A DNA stretch of 6,177 bases from Pseudomonadota bacterium (GTDB taxonomy: Bacteria; Pseudomonadota; Gammaproteobacteria; UBA11654), in the NCBI GenBank assembly GCA_029979325.1, contig JAPOHS010000055.1, positions 1-6,177 on the forward strand. Reading direction: 5' to 3'. A program made the position numbers and the translations under genes. The notes under the pieces are model-generated. The model saw nothing but the letters and a program-made list of their open reading frames with translations, did no database searches and was not told the origin of the DNA. This document shows positions 5,838-6,177 of the stretch, in pieces; the stretch's first letter is position 1, and every line of letters begins with the position of its first letter.

Positions 5838-6177
5838 GTGTATATAAATTTTTGGTACCCAGTAATTTTGGGTGAAGAATTAAAAGAAGAGCCAGTAAAA
5901 GTCAGAATGCTGGGTCAAAATTTCGTGGTTTTTAGAGATTCAGAAGGCAACCCAAATACACTGCATGATATTTGTATTCATAGAGGAGCCTCTTTATCAG
6001 AAGGCCTTGTAAAAAAAGACTGTATTCAGTGCCCGTATCATGGATGGCAGTTTGATGGGAAAGGAATATGTCAGAAAATCCCTTCTCTAGGGAAAGATGC
6101 AAAGATACCTAAGCGTGCAAAAATCGATGCATATCCGACAGAAGAAAAATATGGAATCGTTTTTGCATTCCTAGGCG
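5838..6177 (+). CDS. Rieske non-haem iron oxygenase alpha subunit, N-terminal part (cut by window edge)
   Basis: I translated 113 residues from a GTG at 5838; the gene continues beyond the window. They form a Rieske [2Fe-2S] domain of an oxygenase alpha subunit, which passes electrons to a mononuclear iron site (not yet reached) for ring hydroxylation, or for O- or N-demethylation. It begins N-F-W-Y-P-V, continues with L-G-Q-N-F-V-V-F-R-D-S-E-G (25-37) and carries the cluster ligands C46-I-H48-R-G-A and C65-P-Y-H68-G-W-Q-F-D. This opening resembles single-component-type alpha subunits such as VanA and related demethylases more than the longer benzene/naphthalene dioxygenase subunits, which is a hint and not proof. 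It is transcribed away from the flavin monooxygenase unit across a 143-bp shared control region, suggesting both oxygenases act on one pathway. The reductase partner is not visible. Confidence 0.93.
   Translation, partial: MYINFWYPVILGEELKEEPVKVRMLGQNFVVFRDSEGNPNTLHDICIHRGASLSEGLVKKDCIQCPYHGWQFDGKGICQKIPSLGKDAKIPKRAKIDAYPTEEKYGIVFAFLG

Overview
The window is a compact, AT-rich bacterial segment. Almost all of it is one leftward (minus-strand) gene train of eight genes, starting near 5694 and running off the left edge. A single rightward gene starts near 5838 and runs off the right edge. Tight start/stop overlaps, good Shine-Dalgarno sites, Sec-type signal peptides, a periplasmic c-type cytochrome, and the LysE, DedA, GFA and Rieske families together suggest a Gram-negative, aerobic, free-living proteobacterium. 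A marine gammaproteobacterium is my guess; nothing here fixes the lineage. No RNA gene, CRISPR array, insertion sequence or integrase was seen.

Right end (5695-6177). A 143-bp AT-rich intergenic region separates two divergent units. To the right is the N-terminal 113 residues of a Rieske non-haem iron oxygenase alpha subunit (VanA-like style) with an intact CxH...CxxH cluster motif. To the left are an unrecognised methionine-rich 204-aa protein and, 5 bp downstream, a 414-aa flavin-dependent monooxygenase of the acyl-CoA-dehydrogenase fold (HpaH/HsaA type). The intergenic region holds a perfect 6-3-6 palindrome lying between plausible -35 and -10 elements of the Rieske promoter, so shared regulation is likely. 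The natural reading is a small oxidative catabolic locus for an aromatic, methoxylated or polycyclic substrate. Neither the flavin reductase nor the Rieske reductase is in view.

Middle (1596-3837). The train continues by overlapping genes: a GFA-type zinc protein (possible glutathione/formaldehyde link), a secreted DUF2891 protein, and a three-pass membrane protein with a repeated two-cysteine module in its predicted periplasmic tail. The tail of that last gene carries a tandem duplication with a period of exactly 100 bp, about 91% identical. Its second copy is out of frame, so the protein stops early. Removing one base would carry the frame on to 1596, nine bases before the next gene, which is the tight spacing seen elsewhere in the train.

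Left end (1-1586). A DedA/VTT membrane protein overlaps by 4 bp a small monohaem cytochrome c. A GTG-started LysE/RhtB exporter follows 15 bp later and is cut by the window edge. These fit envelope, redox and export roles rather than a recognisable pathway with the oxygenases. Whether all eight genes form one transcript cannot be decided from sequence, but no terminator was seen between them.
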